In this document: piece after piece, positions 52,304 through 61,851 of the stretch
Numbering within the stretch: the stretch's first letter is position 1
How the letters are laid out: every line of letters begins with the position of its first letter
Source of the DNA: DASUAS01 sp963756895
GTDB taxonomy: Bacteria; Actinomycetota; Acidimicrobiia; IMCC26256; DASPTH01
Direction of reading: 5' to 3'
DNA length: 64,000 nucleotides
NCBI GenBank assembly: GCA_963756895.1
Contig: CAVWPI010000011.1
Coordinates: 558,001 to 622,000 of the forward strand
The notes under the pieces: model-generated
What the model was told of the DNA's origin: nothing
Database searches by the model: none
The model's input: the letters and a program-made list of their open reading frames with translations, nothing else
Program-made: the position numbers and the translations under genes

Positions 52304-53149
52304 TCAGGCGTCGTCGCGCGGCTCGGAGGTGCGGTAGTCGCCGAAGGGCGTGTCGCGTTCGGTGAGCGCGCTGCGCAATCCGCCCGATTGGATGCCGGAC
52401 ACGAACTTCTTCATCGACTCGGTGTGGGTGGCGAGGGCGCTCAGCTCGGTGCCGGCCCGGATCGACGAGCGCAGCCCCATGACCTCCATGGCCCGGTGCA
52501 CGGTGCGCTTGTTGATCTGCGCCAGGTCGCTCGGGATCTGGGCGATCCGCGACGCGATGGCGAGCACGTGCTCCTCGAGGTCGGCCTCCGGGTACGCGCG
52601 GTTGGCCCAGCCGAGCTGCGCGGCCTCGACGCCCGAGAACGAGTCGCCCGTCAGCATCGACTCCATGCCGGCGCGCATCCCGAACAGCCACGCGTGGTAT
52701 TGCATGTCGGGTGTCCCGAAACGGACCGCGGGGTAGCCGATCTTCGCGTCCTCGGCGACGTACACGAGGTCGCAGCCGGTCGCGAGCTCACTGCCGCCGG
52801 CGAGGCAGTAGCCGTGCACCTGGGCGATGACCGGCTTGGCCAGGTCCCAGATGCTCATCCAGCCGTTGGTGACGCCTCGCATGTACGAGCCCTCACCCTC
52901 GGCGTTGTAGTCGAGCGGCTCCCCCTGCGCGGTCGGATCACCGGAGAGGTCGTAGCCCGCCGAGAAGCACTTGCCCGCGCCACGGATGACGGTGACGCGC
53001 ACACTGTCGTCGCGGTCCGCCTCCCGGGTGGCGGTGAGGATCTCGCGGCGGAGCGTCGCGTTCAGCGCGTTGCGCTTCTCCGGCCGGTTGAGCGTGATGC
53101 GGCGCACCATCGGCGCCGGGTCGTCGAGCAGGATGAGCGAGGAGTCCAT
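52304..53149 (-). CDS. Enoyl-CoA hydratase/isomerase (crotonase family)
   Basis: 281 aa from ATG 53149 (MDSSLILLDDPAPMVRRITL). NRPEKRNALNATLRREILTA, oxyanion loop 1 GAGKCFSAGYDLSGDP, loop 2 QVHGYCLAGGSELATGCDLV and the C-terminal trimerisation helix (AQINKRTVHRAMEVMGLRSS). The usual first catalytic Glu position has A-V-R-F-G (GYPAVRFGTPDMQYHAWLFG), so the exact reaction (hydration, isomerisation or hydrolysis) is open. Position 27 bp downstream of the binding-protein start is on the same strand. It converges with nothing and appears monocistronic. Confidence 0.88.
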   Translation of the reverse strand: MDSSLILLDDPAPMVRRITLNRPEKRNALNATLRREILTATREADRDDSVRVTVIRGAGKCFSAGYDLSGDPTAQGEPLDYNAEGEGSYMRGVTNGWMSIWDLAKPVIAQVHGYCLAGGSELATGCDLVYVAEDAKIGYPAVRFGTPDMQYHAWLFGMRAGMESMLTGDSFSGVEAAQLGWANRAYPEADLEEHVLAIASRIAQIPSDLAQINKRTVHRAMEVMGLRSSIRAGTELSALATHTESMKKFVSGIQSGGLRSALTERDTPFGDYRTSEPRDDA

Positions 53150-53308
53150 GGCGGGAACGTAGGTCAGGCCCCGGAAGGGACGCCACCGGTGGCGTCAGTG
53201 CCTGGCGCAGGCGCGGGCCGGGGATGATGCCGTCGGGACGGACGCGGCGGTCGTTGGTCTCGGCGGCACGTCCGGAGAGCATGATGCGCGTCCGGTACGA
53301 AGCCGGGC
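53150..53308. other. 159-bp gap without a supported gene
   Basis: The minus strand has an open stretch reading SGRAAETNDRRVRPDGIIPG that looks like real protein but has no stop before the crotonase gene and no clear start. It may be a gene remnant or the end of another frameshifted gene. No promoter or hairpin stands out. Confidence 0.3.
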
Positions 53309-55031
53309 TCAGCGGGCGGTGACGGTGGCGGTGTCGCGCCCGGAGCGCAGCACCACTCCCGGCGTCGCGCCGGTCGCCTGACCGTCCTCGACCACCGCGA
53401 CGCCGCCGACCAGCACGCGCCTGATGCCCTGCGATCCGGCGGTGAGCCGCGCCGAGTCGCCGGGAAGGTCGGCGACCAGCATCGCGTCGTCGGATCCGAT
53501 GGTCTCCGGATCGAACAACACGAGGTCGGCGATCGCGCCCTCGCGGAGCACGCCGCGGGTCGCGCAGCCCGAACAACGACGCCGGTGCGCTGGTGATGAG
53601 CTGCACCGCGCGCTCCAGCGAGATCAGCTGACGCCCACGGAGGCAGTCGGCGAGGAAGCGCGTCGTGTAGGGCGCGCCGCACATGCGGTCGAGGTGCGCG
53701 CCGGCGTCGGACCCGCCGATCATCGCGCGCGGGTCGTTCCACACCTCGCGGCGCAGATCCCACGAGCTGCCGTCGTCGTCCTGCGGGATCGGCCACAGCA
53801 CCGTGCGGAGCTCGTCGGCGATGACGATGTCGAGCAGCGTGCCGAAGTTCGACTGCTCGCGCTCCTCGGCGATCTCGCGCACCATCCGGCCGCGCAGCGT
53901 CTGGTTCTCGGGGGCGTACACGTCGCCGAGCCGGTAGTCGCCGAAGTCGGCGAGCCGGCGGAACACGCCTGCCGCGGGCGACTGCGACAGCTCGAGCATC
54001 TTGAGCCGGATCTCGGGGTCGCGCAGCCGCTCGATCCGCTCGGGCACCGGAGCGCTGAGGATGTCGCTCCAGCCGGGGATGAGCCAGATGCCGCAGAAGT
54101 TGAGGAAGCTCATGTTCATCGGGACCTGCACGGGCATGGTGAGCGCGACCAGGCGGCCACCGAGCTCGGTGGCGCGGTCGCCGGCCGACAGCTGGCGCGG
54201 CACGCGCTCGGGCTCGCGCGCGTCGACGGTGAGCACGTTCCAGTTGAGCGGGCGGTTGGCCGCCGCGCTCACCTGCGAGAGCAGCTCGATCTCCTCGTCG
54301 GAGAATTGGTCGAGACAGCCCTGCACGATGCCCTCGAGCGTGGTGCCCGGGTGCTCGCCGGTCTCCTCGCTCATGGCGATGAGCTCTTCGGGCGTGGCCC
54401 AGCGGCTGGCAACCGGCTGGCCGTCGCCGTCGCTGTGCGACGACGACTGGGTGAACGAGAAGCCGAGCGCACCCTGGTCGAGCGCGCGGCCGAGCTCGGC
54501 GCGCATCTCGGCGATCTGCTCCGGGGTGGCTTCGCTGCCGACGGCGTCGGTGCCCATCACGTAGCGACGGATCGCGCAGTGACCGGCGAGGAAGCCGGCG
54601 TTCACCGCGATCGAGCCCTCGAACTTGTCGAGGAACTCGCCGAAGGTCTCCCACTTCCAGTCGACGCCATGCTCGAGCGCGGGGAGCGGCATCCCCTCGA
54701 CCCGGGCCATCATCCGGCGCAGATAGTCGGCGTCGCCGTCCTGCAGGGGCGCGAGCGAGAAGCCGCAGTTGCCGCCGACGACGGTGGTGACGCCGTGCAT
54801 GCTCGACGGGCTCGCGGTGGGGTCCCACATGAGCTGCGCGTCGTAGTGCGTGTGCGGGTCGACGAACCCGGGTGCGAGCACCAGGCCGTCGCCGTCGGTG
54901 ACGACGGTGGCGTCGTCACCGACGTCCCCCACCACGACGATGCGGCCGTCGTCGATGCCCACGTCGGTGACCACACCCGGTGCCCCGGTGCCGTCGACCA
55001 CGGTCGCGCCCTTGATGATCTCGTCGAGCAC
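53309..55031 (-). CDS. N-acyl-D-amino-acid deacylase-type amidohydrolase, frameshifted
   Basis: GTG 55031 (LDEIIKGATVVDGTGAPGV) has GGGGGACCCA upstream. Metal motif GFVDPHTHYDAQLMWDP, GGNCGFSLAPLQ, FLAGHCAIRRYVMG and GGSDAGAHLDRMCGAPYTTR place it in the D-aminoacylase group of the amidohydrolase superfamily. The frame breaks near 53563 (LFGLRDPR) and resumes with GVLREGAIADLVLFDPETIG, consistent with one extra C in GACCCGCGG. Full length is about 573 aa. It is divergent from an ALDH gene with a perfect operator between, hence part of the TetR regulon. Confidence 0.8.
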
Positions 55032-55085
55032 TGGGTCCCCCGATCTCCGGTCCCGAAGGTCCGGCCGCACGAGCTGGCGAAAAAG

Positions 55086-55102
55086 TCTGACGGAGCGTCA
55101 GA
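55086..55102. promoter_or_regulatory. Palindromic operator, site 7 (divergent promoter)
   Basis: CTGACG-GAG-CGTCAG (55087-55101), a perfect inverted repeat, lies midway between the amidohydrolase (start 55031) and the aldehyde dehydrogenase (start 55158). Confidence 0.75.
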
Positions 55103-55157
55103 TTGTAGCCTTGGCGCTCCCGGACCCACCCGGGCCGACACCACGAGGGGGACAGCG

Positions 55158-56630
55158 ATGGCCGACTGGCAGCAGCACGAGTGGAAGCTCCTGATCGGGG
55201 GCGAGCTCGTCGCCGGAGAGGCCGGCACCGCGCCGATCGTGAACCCCGCGACCGAGGAGGTCGTGGCCGAGGCGCCCGAAGCGTCGGTCGCGCAGGCCGA
55301 GGAGGCCGCCCGGGCCGCGCAGGAGGCGTTCCCGGCGTGGTCGGCCACACCGGCGGCGGAGCGCGCCGAGCTCCTGAAGGCGGCGGCGGCGCGCCTCGAG
55401 CAGCTCGGACCCGACCTCGTCCCGCTCATCATCTCGGAGACCGGTGCCACCGCCACCGTGGGGTCACGGATGCAGGTCCCGGTCGCGCTCGAGCGCTTCC
55501 ACCGGTACGCACGCGACGCAGTCAAGAGCATCGGCATCCCGATGCCGCCCCAGCCCGTGCAGGCCACGCCGCTCGCTCCCGGTGGGCTCATGGGCGCCTT
55601 CGTCAACCGCCAGCCTGTCGGCGCGGTGGCGTGCATCTCCCCCTACAACTTCCCGCTCACCAACATGGTCGGCAAGATCGCGCCGGCGCTCGCGGTCGGG
55701 TGCACCGTGGTGATGAAGCCGGCGCCCCAGGACCCGCTCGCCATCATCGTGCTGGCCGAGGTGCTCCGCGAGGTCGGCTTCCCGCCGGGTGTCGTCAACC
55801 TCGTGACGTCGGTGGCACCCGATCCCGCCGCCGCGTTGAGCACGAGCCGTGACATCGACATGGTGTCGTTCACCGGTTCCACCGCGATCGGCGCCAAGAT
55901 CTACGAGGCCGGCGCGCCGACCATGAAGCGCATGCTGCTCGAGCTCGGGGGCAAGGGCGCCGCGCTCGTGCTCGACGACGCCGACGTCACCAGCGCGGTC
56001 ACCGCCATCGCCAGCGTGTGGGGCTTCCACAGCGGTCAGATCTGCACCGCGCCCACCCGGGCGATCGTGCACCGGAGCAAGTACGACGAGTTGGTCGAGC
56101 GCCTCGCCGGCGCGGCCGGCGCGCTGAAGGTCGGCGATCCGCTCGACGAGGACACCATCGTCGGGCCCGTCATCTCGGCCGCCCAGCGCGACCGCATCGA
56201 GAGCTACGTCGCCGCCGGCAGCGACGAGGGTGCCGACGTCGTGGTCGACGGCCGTCGTCCCGGGCACATGGAGCGCGGGTACTACGTGGCGCCAACCCTG
56301 CTCGCGGGGTGCAAGCCCGAGATGAAGCCGGTGCGCGAGGAGATCTTCGGTCCGGTCGTGGTCGTGCTGCCCTTCGACGACGACGACGAAGCGGTCGCCA
56401 TCGCCAACAGCACCGATTTCGGCCTCTACGACTACGTCATGACGGACGACGCCGAGCGCGGGTTCCGGCTCGCGGGCCGGTTGCGCTCGGGCAACGTCGG
56501 CATCAACACCGCGCAACGCAACATGGAGACGCCCTTCGGCGGCTTCAAGATGAGCGGGATCGGTCGCGACGGCGGCGACTTCGGCCTCCACGCGTACACC
56601 GAGATGCAGTCGGTGGTGTGGCCGGCATGA
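55158..56630 (+). CDS. Aldehyde dehydrogenase (ALDH superfamily)
   Basis: 490 aa from ATG 55158, after ACGAGGGGGACAGCG. Motifs: VGAVACISPYNFPLTNMVGK, FTGSTAIGAKIYEAG, catalytic Glu in LLELGGKGAALVL, Cys in FHSGQICTAPTRAI and EEIFGPVVVVLPFDDDDEAV. It is complete. About 30% of visible positions differ in style from the ALDH at 31945, so the two are separate paralogues. It heads a three-gene run with two CoA-transferases that overlap or closely follow, under operator site 7. Confidence 0.93.
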   Translation: MADWQQHEWKLLIGGELVAGEAGTAPIVNPATEEVVAEAPEASVAQAEEAARAAQEAFPAWSATPAAERAELLKAAAARLEQLGPDLVPLIISETGATATVGSRMQVPVALERFHRYARDAVKSIGIPMPPQPVQATPLAPGGLMGAFVNRQPVGAVACISPYNFPLTNMVGKIAPALAVGCTVVMKPAPQDPLAIIVLAEVLREVGFPPGVVNLVTSVAPDPAAALSTSRDIDMVSFTGSTAIGAKIYEAGAPTMKRMLLELGGKGAALVLDDADVTSAVTAIASVWGFHSGQICTAPTRAIVHRSKYDELVERLAGAAGALKVGDPLDEDTIVGPVISAAQRDRIESYVAAGSDEGADVVVDGRRPGHMERGYYVAPTLLAGCKPEMKPVREEIFGPVVVVLPFDDDDEAVAIANSTDFGLYDYVMTDDAERGFRLAGRLRSGNVGINTAQRNMETPFGGFKMSGIGRDGGDFGLHAYTEMQSVVWPA

Positions 56631-57872
56631 GCGACGTGAACAACCCGCCCGCGATGCTCGCGGGCGTGCGGGTGATCGAGTGCTCGCTGCTCGGGCCCGC
56701 CGCCATCACGTCGCACCTCGTCGACCTCGGCGCGGAGGTGGTGAAGGTCGAACCGCCCGCGGGTGACTACGGACGCAAGATGACCTGGCCGCTCGTCGAC
56801 GGCACGTCGTTGTTGCACCTCCACGTGAACCGGGGCAAGCAGTCGCTGGTGCTCAACCTCAAGACCCCCGAGGCGATCGCGGTGTTCGAGGATCTCGTGC
56901 GCGGCGCCGACGTCGTGGTGGAGGCGATGCGTCCGGGGTTCCTGGCCAAGATGGGCCTCGGCTACGACCGGCTGAAGGAGCTCAACCCGAAGATCGTGAT
57001 GTGCACGATCTCCGGGTACGGCGCCACGGGCCCGTACCAGAACCTGCCGAGCCACGGCATCGCGTACGACGCGTGGTCGGGGACCATCCAGCCCGTGCTC
57101 GACGACGAGGGCTTCACCCACATCCCCGACCAGGCGAACATCGGCATCACCGCGGGCCCCGCGTTCGGCGCCATCGGGATCCTCGCCGCGCTCCTCCGCC
57201 GCGGAGAAGACCGGCGTGGGGGCGAACATGGAGATCGCGCAGTCCGACAGCTCGGCGTACTTCGACTGGTACCGCATCGAGACGTGGAAGGGCTACGACG
57301 ACTATCCCGACGACGTCGTCACCGGGAACCCGAGCGACGACTGGGAACGGCGTCCGGCGGGTCTCGGGGGCATGTGGGAGGGCGTGCGCTACCAGTACTA
57401 CGAGTCGTCCGACGGCCACATCCTGTTCATGGCGTCGGAGCAGTCGTTCTGGAAGAACTTCTGCGAAGGCGTCGACCGCATGGACCTGTTCGAGAAGTGG
57501 CCGGGCAAGACCATCGCCGACCATGCCCGCGGCAACAAGGAACTGCAGACCGAGCTGCGCGACATCTTCCGCACCCGCACCTCGCAGGAGTGGATCGACT
57601 TCGCCGACGAGCACAACACGACGATCGCGCCGGCCAACACCGCGCAGACCGTCCGTCACGACCCGCAGTTCCAGGACCGCTTCGAGTGGACGACGTACGA
57701 AGACGCGGGCGCCGACATGCTGCTGTTCCCGCTGCACGTCGAGGGCGAGACGCTGCCGGTGCCGACCAAGGCGCCCGAGGTGGGGGAGCACAACGAGCAG
57801 GTGCTGCGCGACGTGCTGGGCTACGACGACGCCAAGGTCGCGTCGCTCCGTGATGCCGGCGCCCTCGGTTGA
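56627..57872 (+). CDS. CaiB/BaiF CoA-transferase, Asp-lacking subunit, frameshifted
   Basis: ATG 56627 overlaps the ALDH stop. The first frame (PAMLAGVRVIECSLLGPAAI, HLVDLGAEVVKVEPPAGDYG, VVEAMRPGFLAKMGLGYDRL) runs to about 57197. The next frame (AEKTGVGANMEIAQSDSSAY, FDWYRIETWKGYDDYPDDVV) runs to 57872; one extra base fits. The catalytic-Asp region reads PDQANIGITAGPAFGAIGIL: Asn replaces Asp. Heteromeric family III enzymes such as BbsEF pair an active and an inactive subunit, and the next gene keeps the Asp, so this is likely the structural partner. Full length is about 415 aa. Confidence 0.78.
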
Positions 57873-57876
57873 GTCC

Positions 57877-59080
57877 ATGAGCGACCAACGAAGTGGGCCG
57901 CTCCGCGGCATCCGCGTCCTCGACTTCTCGATCGCGCTGACCGGCCCCTACGCGGCCGCGCTCATGGCCGACCAGGGTGCCGACGTGGTGAAGGTCGAGC
58001 GGCCCGGCATCGGCGACCTGGGTCGGTGGGTGGGCGTGGCCGTCAACGGCATGAGCGCGCTCTACTTCACCTGCAACCGAGGGAAGCGGTCGATCGCGCT
58101 CGACCTCCACCAGCCGGAGGGTGTCGGGATCGCGTTGCAGCTGGCCGCCGAGGCGGACGTCATCGTGGAGAACTACCGACCCGGCGTGATGGAGAAGCTC
58201 GGGCTCGGGTACGAAGCGGTGCGCACGCTGAATTCCGACATCGTCTACGCGTCGCTGACCGGGTTCGGGTCCGAGGGTCCCTACCGGGACCGCAGCGCCT
58301 ACGACACGGTGATCCAGGCCTACGGCGGCTTCGCCGTCAACCAGGCCGACCCGACCAACGGCGGCGTGCCCGTGTTCCTCCGCCAGACCGCAGCCGACAA
58401 GGTCACGGCGCTCTACGCCTCACAGGCGATCACTGCGGCGCTGTTCGCGCGGGCGAGTGGCGACGGCGGCCAGCACGTCGAGCTCTCGATGGCCGACGCG
58501 GTCGTGTCGTTCCTGTGGGCCGACTCCGCCGGCAACGAGGTGCTGCTCGAGACGGACGGATCGCAGAACTCGTCCTTCGTCGCCGGCTTCCAGCCGATGC
58601 GCTTCGAGGACGGGTGGGGGATCGTCACGCCCACCTCCGACGCCGACTTCCAGGGCATGTGCAAGGCCCTCGACGTCGAAGGATGGGACGACCCACGCGT
58701 CGCGACCATGACCCAGCGGCGTGAGAACCGCGACGTCATGGAGCCGATCATGGACTTGGTCTACGCCAACGCGGCGAACTTCACGCAGGCCGAGGCCACG
58801 AAGCGGTTCGAAGCGCAGCGGGTGCCGTTCGCGATGATCTTGAGTCCCGACCAGCTGACCGCGCGACGAGCACGCCGTGGCCATCGGCCTCTTCGTGGAA
58901 GACGACCACCACATCGTCGGGAAGACGCGCATGCCGCGCCACCCCACGCGCTTCCGCGGGACGCCGGCCGAGCTCACCAACCACTCCCCGGGCCTGGGCG
59001 AGCACACCGACGAGATCCTCACCGAGCTCGGCCGCGCCGACGACATCGCGACGCTCCGGGAATCCGGCGTCGTCGCGTAA
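57877..59080 (+). CDS. CaiB/BaiF CoA-transferase, catalytic subunit, frameshifted
   Basis: ATG 57877, four bases after the previous stop. The first frame: LRGIRVLDFSIALTGPYAAA, LMADQGADVVKVERPGIGDL, VIVENYRPGVMEKLGLGYEA and catalytic Asp in RQTAADKVTALYASQAITAA, to about 58865 (MILSPDQLT). The next frame: DEHAVAIGLFVEDDHHIVGK and GLGEHTDEILTELGRADDIA to 59080. One extra base near GACCGCGCGACG fits. Full length is about 400 aa. Together with the Asp-lacking gene upstream it probably forms a heterodimeric CoA-transferase. Confidence 0.8.
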
Positions 59081-59089
59081 CCCCTCACT

Positions 59090-59152
59090 CCCAAGGTTGC
59101 GTCACCTGTCGTCGTAGAACGACGTTGAGTGACGCAACCTCGCGATCTTGGG
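59090..59152. terminator. Long cruciform between convergent genes
   Basis: AGGTTGCGTCAC (59094-59105) and GTGACGCAACCT (59129-59140) form a perfect 12-bp stem. The loop holds a second stem, CGTCGT-AGA-ACGACG (59110-59124), and CCCA/TGGG outside extends it. It lies between convergent stops (59080 and 59154), fitting a bidirectional terminator. Confidence 0.7.
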
Positions 59153-59153
59153 G

Positions 59154-60747
59154 TCAGTCGACGGGGGGTTGGTCGTCGGCCATCTCGCGGAGCTTGTTCT
59201 TGAGGATCTTGTCGAGGGTGCCGGTGGGGAACTCCTCGACGAAGTAGACCCGCGCGCGGCACCTTGAACGACGCGAGGTTGTCGGTGCACGTCTGGATGA
59301 TCTCGCCGGCGACGACGTCGCGGTCGTGGTCACCGGCCGCGGGGATCACGAACGCCACCGCGACCTCACTCAGGAACTCGTGCTGCTTGCCGACGACGGC
59401 GACTGACTGCACGGCGGGGTGGGCGACGACGAGGTCCTCGACCTCCTTGGCCGACACGTTCTCGCCGCCGACCTTGAGCAGGTCCTTGTCGCGCTCCTGG
59501 TAGAAGACGTTGCCGCCGTCGCCCATCTTCACCATGTCGCCGGTCTTGAACCACCCGTCCTCGAAGGCCTTGGCGTTGGCCTCGTCGTTGTCGTAGTACT
59601 CGAGGAAGAGCTGGATCCCGCGGGTGCCTCGCATCCAGAGCTCGCCGATCTCGCCGTCGGCGCAGAGCGCACCGGTGTCCTTGTCGACGACGGCGATCTC
59701 GTACCCCGGCGTCACGTGTCCCATCGAGCGCGTCGGCAGCTTCTCCGACGGCTTCCCGGTGACGCAGTGGGTGACGGTCTCGGTCATGCCGTACGCGGCG
59801 TACACGTCGATCCCGAACATGGCGTCGAGGTCGGGCATGATCAGCCCGAACACCCCGACGCGCAGCGTGTGCTCCTGCGGACGGTCGGGCGTCGCGAGCG
59901 CACCCATCACGAACGGCATGAGCGAGATGTGCGTGACGCCGTGCTCGACGACCATCGGCCAGAAGCGGCTCTGCGACCACTTCGGCATCAACACCACCGT
60001 CGCGCCGACGCCGAACGCGGAGAACATGCTCCAGCTCTGCGCGTTCACGTGGAAGAACGGCAGGTAGATCAGGTAGATGCCGTCGGTGGTGAGGTCGATG
60101 TTGCGGGGCCCGGTGCGGCTGGCCCAGATCGCGTTGGCGTGCGTGTGCACGACGGCCTTCGGACGGCTGGTGGTGCCCGACGTGAACATGATCCCGAACG
60201 GGAGCATCGGTTCGGGCGCGCGGGCCGTGAACTCGGCGGCGTCGGCGACGAGCGTGTCGAACGCGTCGAAGCCGTGCGCAGAGTCCGCGGCCGACGCGGG
60301 CTCGCCGCTGTTGTCGTCGGTGACCGCGATCCACTTCAGGGCGGGCGCGGCGGCGGCGACCATCGCCGCGTACTGCGGTTGGGTGATGGCGGCGACCGCG
60401 CCCGTGTGCTCGGCGAAGTAGGTGACCTCGGCGCCGACCGACTTGGTGTTCGTGGTCACCGCGACCGCGCCGAGGGCGGCACAGGCGAGGAACGACAGCA
60501 CCATCTCGGGGCAGTTCTCCGAGTGCAGGAGCACCTTGTCGCCCTTGGCGATGCCGCGCGCCACGAGCCCGGCCGCGAGCCGGCGCACGTCGAGCAGCAG
60601 CTCCGCGTAGGTCCAGCGCCGGCCCTCACCGTCGCGTGGCGCCCACACGAGGGCATCGTGGTCGGGCTTCTGCTCGGCCCAGTGCTCGAGCAGCCAGGGG
60701 ATGTCCTGGCCGTGGGTCTGGAACTGTTGGATGGCTGCGGTCTCCAT
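59154..60747 (-). CDS. AMP-forming acyl-CoA synthetase, frameshifted near the C-terminus
   Basis: ATG 60747 (METAAIQQFQTHGQDIPWLL). Motifs: GIMFTSGTTSRPKAVVHTHA (P-loop; its usual Lys-Gly after SGTT is S-R-P-K), LPFFHVNAQSWSMFSAFGVG, YAAYGMTETVTHCVTGKPSE, GWFKTGDMVKMGDGGNVFYQ and ERDKDLLKVGGENVSAKEVE. The frame breaks at about 59259 (ASFKVPR); the next frame supplies RVYFVEEFPTGTLDKILKNK with the catalytic Lys, then LREMADDQPPVD and TGA at 59154. One extra base in CGCGCGCGGG fits. About 530 aa. The H-V-N-A-Q-S-W pattern is seen in crotonobetaine/carnitine-like and sterol-acid ligases. Confidence 0.82.
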
Positions 60748-60794
60748 GCCGGTCACGCTACCGAAGACGACCGCCGCGACAGTCGGTGCGGGTG

Positions 60795-61823
60795 TCAGGG
60801 CTGGACCGTGCACGTGGCCGCCGTCAGCCCCGCTCTCGACGCGGTGACGGTCACGTTGAACAAGAAGAGCAGCGGCGCCCGGTATGCAGATGACGAGGTG
60901 CTCTGCGAAGCCCCGGCGGGGATCGACACCGACGTCGGGGACCACGACCCGAGGGCGGGGCTCCTCGTCAGGGTCACGGAGATCGCCGCACCCTGGGGGA
61001 CGGGATTGGCGTAGTGGTCGAGCACGGTGACCTTCGACGTGAAGGTGCCCAGCGCGGCGACCGTCACCGCTCCGCTGGCGCAGGACGGCGTCGACGAGCT
61101 GAACCCGAGCCGCTCGGAGGCGCCCGGTGCGACGGTGAGCGGCGCCGATCCGGTGCGGATGCCGTCGGTCACGGTCATGGTCGTGGTCTCGGCGTCGACG
61201 AGCGTCACCGAGGCGGTGGCCACGCCGGCCGAGAACGTGACGCTGCCGGGGTAGACGGGTGCGCTCCCGGACGGGCTGGTGCCCGGCCCGGAGAACGACA
61301 CCGCGTGGGCTCCGGTGTACGACGTGTCCGTGGTGGTGCCGTTGGTGGTGGCGTTGAGGACGACGGCGAACGCACCGCCGGCAGTCCGGGTACCCGCCGC
61401 GGGAACCACCTTGAAGGTCGGCGTCGGGGTGGTCGCGGTGAACCCGCCGGTCGCCCCCGAGGACCAGGCTCCGAGGCGAGCTTCGACCGTGTACGTGTAC
61501 GTGGTCGAGGCGCTGAGTCCGGAGTCGGTGCACCCGAACGTGCTGCCGCCGACCGTGCAGACCGTTGCTGTCGTCGGCGCAATGCGCCGCACGACGTACT
61601 GGGTCGGCGACGGAGCGATGGGCGCGGCCCAGCTCACGGAGGTGGTCGACCAGGACATCGCGGTCGCGACGGGAGTCTTGGCAAGGCCGACCGAGGTGGC
61701 CGTCGCCACTCCGGATCCGGTGCTGGGCCGGGACCACGATGCGTGCGCGGCGCCGCATGCAGCGACGGTCAGGACGACGCTCGCCAGGAGCGCGAACAGC
61801 ATCTGTCTCTGTCCGCGCCCCAT
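60795..61823 (-). CDS. Secreted beta-sandwich protein (fibronectin III/Ig-like)
   Basis: 342 aa from ATG 61823. Signal peptide MLFALLASVVLTVAACGAAH with cleavage after AHA (or a lipoprotein A-A-C-G). The segment WAAPIAPSPTQYVVRRIAPT, STTYTYTVEARLGAWSSGAT resembles a fibronectin type III domain; later TRTAGGAFAVVLNATTNGTT, DETTT-like repeats and HYANPVPQGAAISVTLTRSP resemble bacterial Ig-like domains. No catalytic motif. It is 28 bp downstream of another secreted-protein gene, so the pair probably forms a surface structure or adhesin. Confidence 0.75.
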   Translation of the reverse strand: MGRGQRQMLFALLASVVLTVAACGAAHASWSRPSTGSGVATATSVGLAKTPVATAMSWSTTSVSWAAPIAPSPTQYVVRRIAPTTATVCTVGGSTFGCTDSGLSASTTYTYTVEARLGAWSSGATGGFTATTPTPTFKVVPAAGTRTAGGAFAVVLNATTNGTTTDTSYTGAHAVSFSGPGTSPSGSAPVYPGSVTFSAGVATASVTLVDAETTTMTVTDGIRTGSAPLTVAPGASERLGFSSSTPSCASGAVTVAALGTFTSKVTVLDHYANPVPQGAAISVTLTRSPALGSWSPTSVSIPAGASQSTSSSAYRAPLLFLFNVTVTASRAGLTAATCTVQP

Positions 61824-61851
61824 GACGAGTCGTCTGCCTGCTCGGGCCGTG

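Noticed and set aside
52302..52312. GTGACCGTCAG as another operator
   Set aside because: The half-sites are not spaced by three bases, and it lies at the start of one gene and the end of the next, not in a promoter.
58420..61758. A 1112-codon minus-strand open frame
   Set aside because: Only the part from 60747 to about 59259 is coding (acyl-CoA synthetase). The ends are antisense to the CoA-transferase and a shadow of the secreted-protein gene.
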